The notes beneath the pieces were generated by a model. That model was not told where the DNA came from. It did no database searches and worked only from the letters and a program-made list of their open reading frames with translations. A DNA stretch of 7,076 nucleotides from AE-B3B sp964543295 (GTDB lineage: Bacteria; Aerophobota; Aerophobia; Aerophobales; AE-B3A), in NCBI GenBank assembly GCA_964543295.1, contig CAZIXA010000068.1, positions 1 through 7,076 of the forward strand, given 5' to 3'. Shown here piece after piece: positions 5,797-7,076 of this stretch; position 1 is the stretch's first letter, and the number at the start of each line of letters is the position of its first letter. Position numbers and translations under genes: made by a program.

Positions 5797-6861
5797 ATGC
5801 AAGAAATTTCCTTCCAGTTTTTAAAGCAACTGGTGGAAGCTCCGAGTCCTTCGGGATTTGAACAACCAGTACAAAAGATCGTTAGGAAACAAATGATGAA
5901 GTTTGCCGATGAGGTTAAGACAGATGTTCACGGAAATGTTATCGGGATAAGGAATCCCCGGGGAAGTCCCCGTTTAATGCTGGCTGGACACTGTGACGAG
6001 ATTGGATTTATGATTAGATATATTGACAAGGATGGGTTTATTTTCTTCTCCTCTATCGGGGGGATAGATGCACATATCGTTCCAGGGAAAAGAGTAAAGA
6101 TTCACACTCGAAATGGCCCGGTATTGGGAGTAGTTGGGAAAAAACCTATTCATATCATGGAGCAAGAAGAAAAAAAGAAGGTAGTCAAACTCTCTGAGCA
6201 GTGGATTGATATAGGTGTCAAAGACAAAAAGGAAGCAGAAAAACTTGTCTCTGTCGGAGATCCGATTACATTTACTGAAGGATTAGAAAGACTCCAGGGC
6301 GAACTGGTGAGCTCGCGAGGATTTGATGATAAAATGGGGACTTTTGTGGTGTGCGAGGTTCTAAAAGAGATCGCTGATAAGCCATTGGAAGCGGCCATAT
6401 TTGCCGCTTCTACCGTTCAGGAGGAAGTGGGTCTAAGGGGAGCACGAACGGCAGCCTACTTCATCAATCCGCAGGTAGGAATTGCTGTGGATGTGGGAGT
6501 AGCCAGTGATTTTCCTGGAGTGGATAAAAAGAAAGAAGGGGAGATACGTATAGGAGAAGGGGCTATTCTTTATCGAGGAGCTAATATAAACCCTAAAGTG
6601 GCAGAATTACTCATGACGATTGCTCAAGAAGAGAACATTCCTTACCAGCTTTCTGGAGAAGCTAAAGCCACTCCTACTGATGCCAATGTCATTCAGATTA
6701 GTCGAGCAGGAGTAGCGGCAGGTCTGGTCTCGGTGCCTCTGCGTTATCTTCATACCCCGGTAGAGGTTCTTTCACTTCGCGATTTAGAGAATGTGGTAAA
6801 GCTTTTAAGTACCTTTGTTCAGAGGTTAAATGGGAAAATGAGTTTCATCCCGGGAGAATAA
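5797..6861 (+). CDS. M42 family metallopeptidase (glutamyl aminopeptidase/TET type)
   Basis: Cytoplasmic two-metal aminopeptidase of the M42 family, sometimes mislabelled as an endoglucanase. Relatives form large tetrahedral assemblies that trim peptides left by proteasome-like proteases. The 354-residue product has all metal sites: His65 and Asp67 in AGHCDEIGF, the Asp pair 177-178 in SRGFDDKMG, the catalytic Glu pair 209-210 in TVQEEVGLRGA, Asp232 in AVDVG, and His319 in RYLHTPVEV. The opening FLKQLVEAPSPSGFE is typical. The first motif reads GHCDEIG rather than the more familiar AHMDEIG, which keeps both key residues. Residues 120-150 are Lys/Glu rich, within the region where the dimerisation domain is inserted. 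Substrate preference cannot be read from the sequence. It begins ten bases after secG. No clear terminator follows it. Confidence 0.93.
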   Translation: MQEISFQFLKQLVEAPSPSGFEQPVQKIVRKQMMKFADEVKTDVHGNVIGIRNPRGSPRLMLAGHCDEIGFMIRYIDKDGFIFFSSIGGIDAHIVPGKRVKIHTRNGPVLGVVGKKPIHIMEQEEKKKVVKLSEQWIDIGVKDKKEAEKLVSVGDPITFTEGLERLQGELVSSRGFDDKMGTFVVCEVLKEIADKPLEAAIFAASTVQEEVGLRGARTAAYFINPQVGIAVDVGVASDFPGVDKKKEGEIRIGEGAILYRGANINPKVAELLMTIAQEENIPYQLSGEAKATPTDANVIQISRAGVAAGLVSVPLRYLHTPVEVLSLRDLENVVKLLSTFVQRLNGKMSFIPGE

Positions 6862-6869
6862 TGGTTTAG

Positions 6870-6895
6870 CCGCAGATTCACACAGATGAACACGG
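6870..6895. repeat. CAGAT-type dispersed motif
   Basis: This stretch, between CCG and CGG, holds two tandem ten-base units, CAGATTCACA (6873-6882) and CAGATGAACA (6883-6892), which differ at two positions. From memory, very similar motifs occur beside genes and remnants of the GxxExxY and four-helix-bundle (S23) families in many environmental bacterial genomes. It lies nine bases after the M42 stop codon and is not part of any gene that I can recognise. Confidence 0.6.
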
Positions 6896-6928
6896 TTTGG
6901 GTTTATTGAGTTTCTTGGGTTTGTTGAG
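6896..6928 (+). repeat. Nine-base tandem repeat, about 3.7 units
   Basis: After a partial TTTGGG come TTTATTGAG (6902-6910), TTTCTTGGG (6911-6919) and TTTGTTGAG (6920-6928), all of the form TTTNTTGRG. The period is a multiple of three and is in frame with the GxxExxY remnant behind it, reading Phe-Ile-Glu, Phe-Leu-Gly, Phe-Val-Glu. There is no start codon, so translation is doubtful. Confidence 0.7.
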
Positions 6929-7027
6929 TTGAAAAATAAGGCAACAACTATTGAAGTTGGCTTATTGTTGAATTTTGGCAGAAAACCAGAATTCAAAAGA
7001 TTTGTATATGATAATAAAAGCAAGATA
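6929..7027 (+). pseudogene. C-terminal remnant of a GxxExxY-family protein
   Basis: The + frame reads LKNKATT and then IEVGLLLNFGRKPEFKRF and VYDNKSKI. I recognise this as the conserved end of GxxExxY proteins, small proteins of about 125 residues and unknown function whose C-terminus runs through a GLLLNFG segment and a KRF/KRL segment. The N-terminal two thirds, including the motif that names the family, are absent: upstream lie only the tandem repeat and the CAGAT motif, with an in-frame stop at 6887-6889 and no start codon. The frame then continues open through the terminal repeat to the window edge. It is a decayed or deletion-born fragment, probably not expressed. The family call is from memory of the conserved C-terminal pattern. 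Confidence 0.72.
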
Positions 7028-7076
7028 CTCGAGGGGGGAAATAGGGCTTCGCCGATTCCTTCGGAATTCCCCCCTC
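7021..7076. repeat. Right copy of the inverted, structured terminal repeat
   Basis: Bases 7021-7074 are the exact reverse complement of 1-54. Two further bases show more of the palindrome: GAGGGGGGAA (7031-7040) pairs perfectly with TTCCCCCCTC (7067-7076). Inside are GGC-TTC-GCC (7045-7053) and ATTCC-TTC-GGAAT (7055-7067, sharing base 7067 with the outer stem). The arm nearest the genes (CTCGAG at 7028-7033) is preceded by CAAGATA, also shared with the left copy, so the repeat unit extends beyond the hairpin on its inward side. It could act as a strong RNA hairpin for transcripts leaving the operon, though no T run is seen inside the window. Confidence 0.9.

Noticed and set aside
6896..6928. 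CRISPR-like array
   Set aside because: The units are nine bases long and directly adjacent, without spacers, so this is a simple tandem repeat.
6826..7023. Minus-strand reading frame of 65 codons over the right edge
   Set aside because: It runs antisense through the M42 end, the tandem repeat (giving Asn-Ser-Thr-Asn-Pro runs) and the GxxExxY remnant. It has no ribosome site and resembles no protein; the + frame carries the recognisable homology.
1..7076. Composite transposon or integron-like element with terminal inverted repeats
   Set aside because: No transposase, integrase or other recombinase is encoded, target-site duplications cannot be seen at the window edges, and the contents are core metabolic genes in a normal chromosomal order.

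Overview
The window reads as one complete contig-like piece of an ordinary bacterial chromosome, packed with forward-strand genes and closed at both ends by inverted copies of the same structured repeat. Moderate base composition, good Shine-Dalgarno sites, a type I peptide deformylase, SecG and a tRNA with encoded CCA all say Bacteria. The gap-pgk-tpiA-secG order is widespread and does not fix a phylum. The repeat types at the right edge (a GxxExxY remnant and a CAGAT-rich dispersed motif) are common in environmental and candidate-phylum genomes, so an uncultured bacterium is my guess, at low confidence.

Left part (1-1297): the inward edge of the left repeat abuts a good sigma-70-type promoter (TTGACT, 17 bp, TAAGAT), which should drive panD (aspartate 1-decarboxylase), def (peptide deformylase) and a 76-residue stand-alone RAM/AsnC-type ligand-binding domain. 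A 9-bp perfect stem followed by five T residues may end this unit. Next comes tRNA-Gln(UUG).

Central part (1416-6861): thiL, gap, pgk, tpiA, secG and an M42-family metallopeptidase run on the same strand with gaps of 2 to 38 bases, which suggests one operon. gap, tpiA and pgk supply three consecutive central steps of glycolysis or gluconeogenesis. secG is the small subunit of the SecYEG translocon. thiL makes thiamine pyrophosphate. The M42 enzyme probably trims peptides. All key catalytic residues that I can check are present. Three of the nine complete protein genes start with GTG or TTG (def, thiL, tpiA).

Right edge (6862-7076): a small repeat graveyard. It holds a 26-bp CAGAT-type dispersed motif, a 9-bp tandem repeat, the C-terminal remnant of a GxxExxY-family gene, and the right copy of the terminal repeat, which stays open in the remnant's reading frame.

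I found no convincing new multi-gene system. The signals worth following are the repeat with its branched-palindrome fold, its position against a promoter on one side and a gene remnant on the other, and the long basic tail of SecG.
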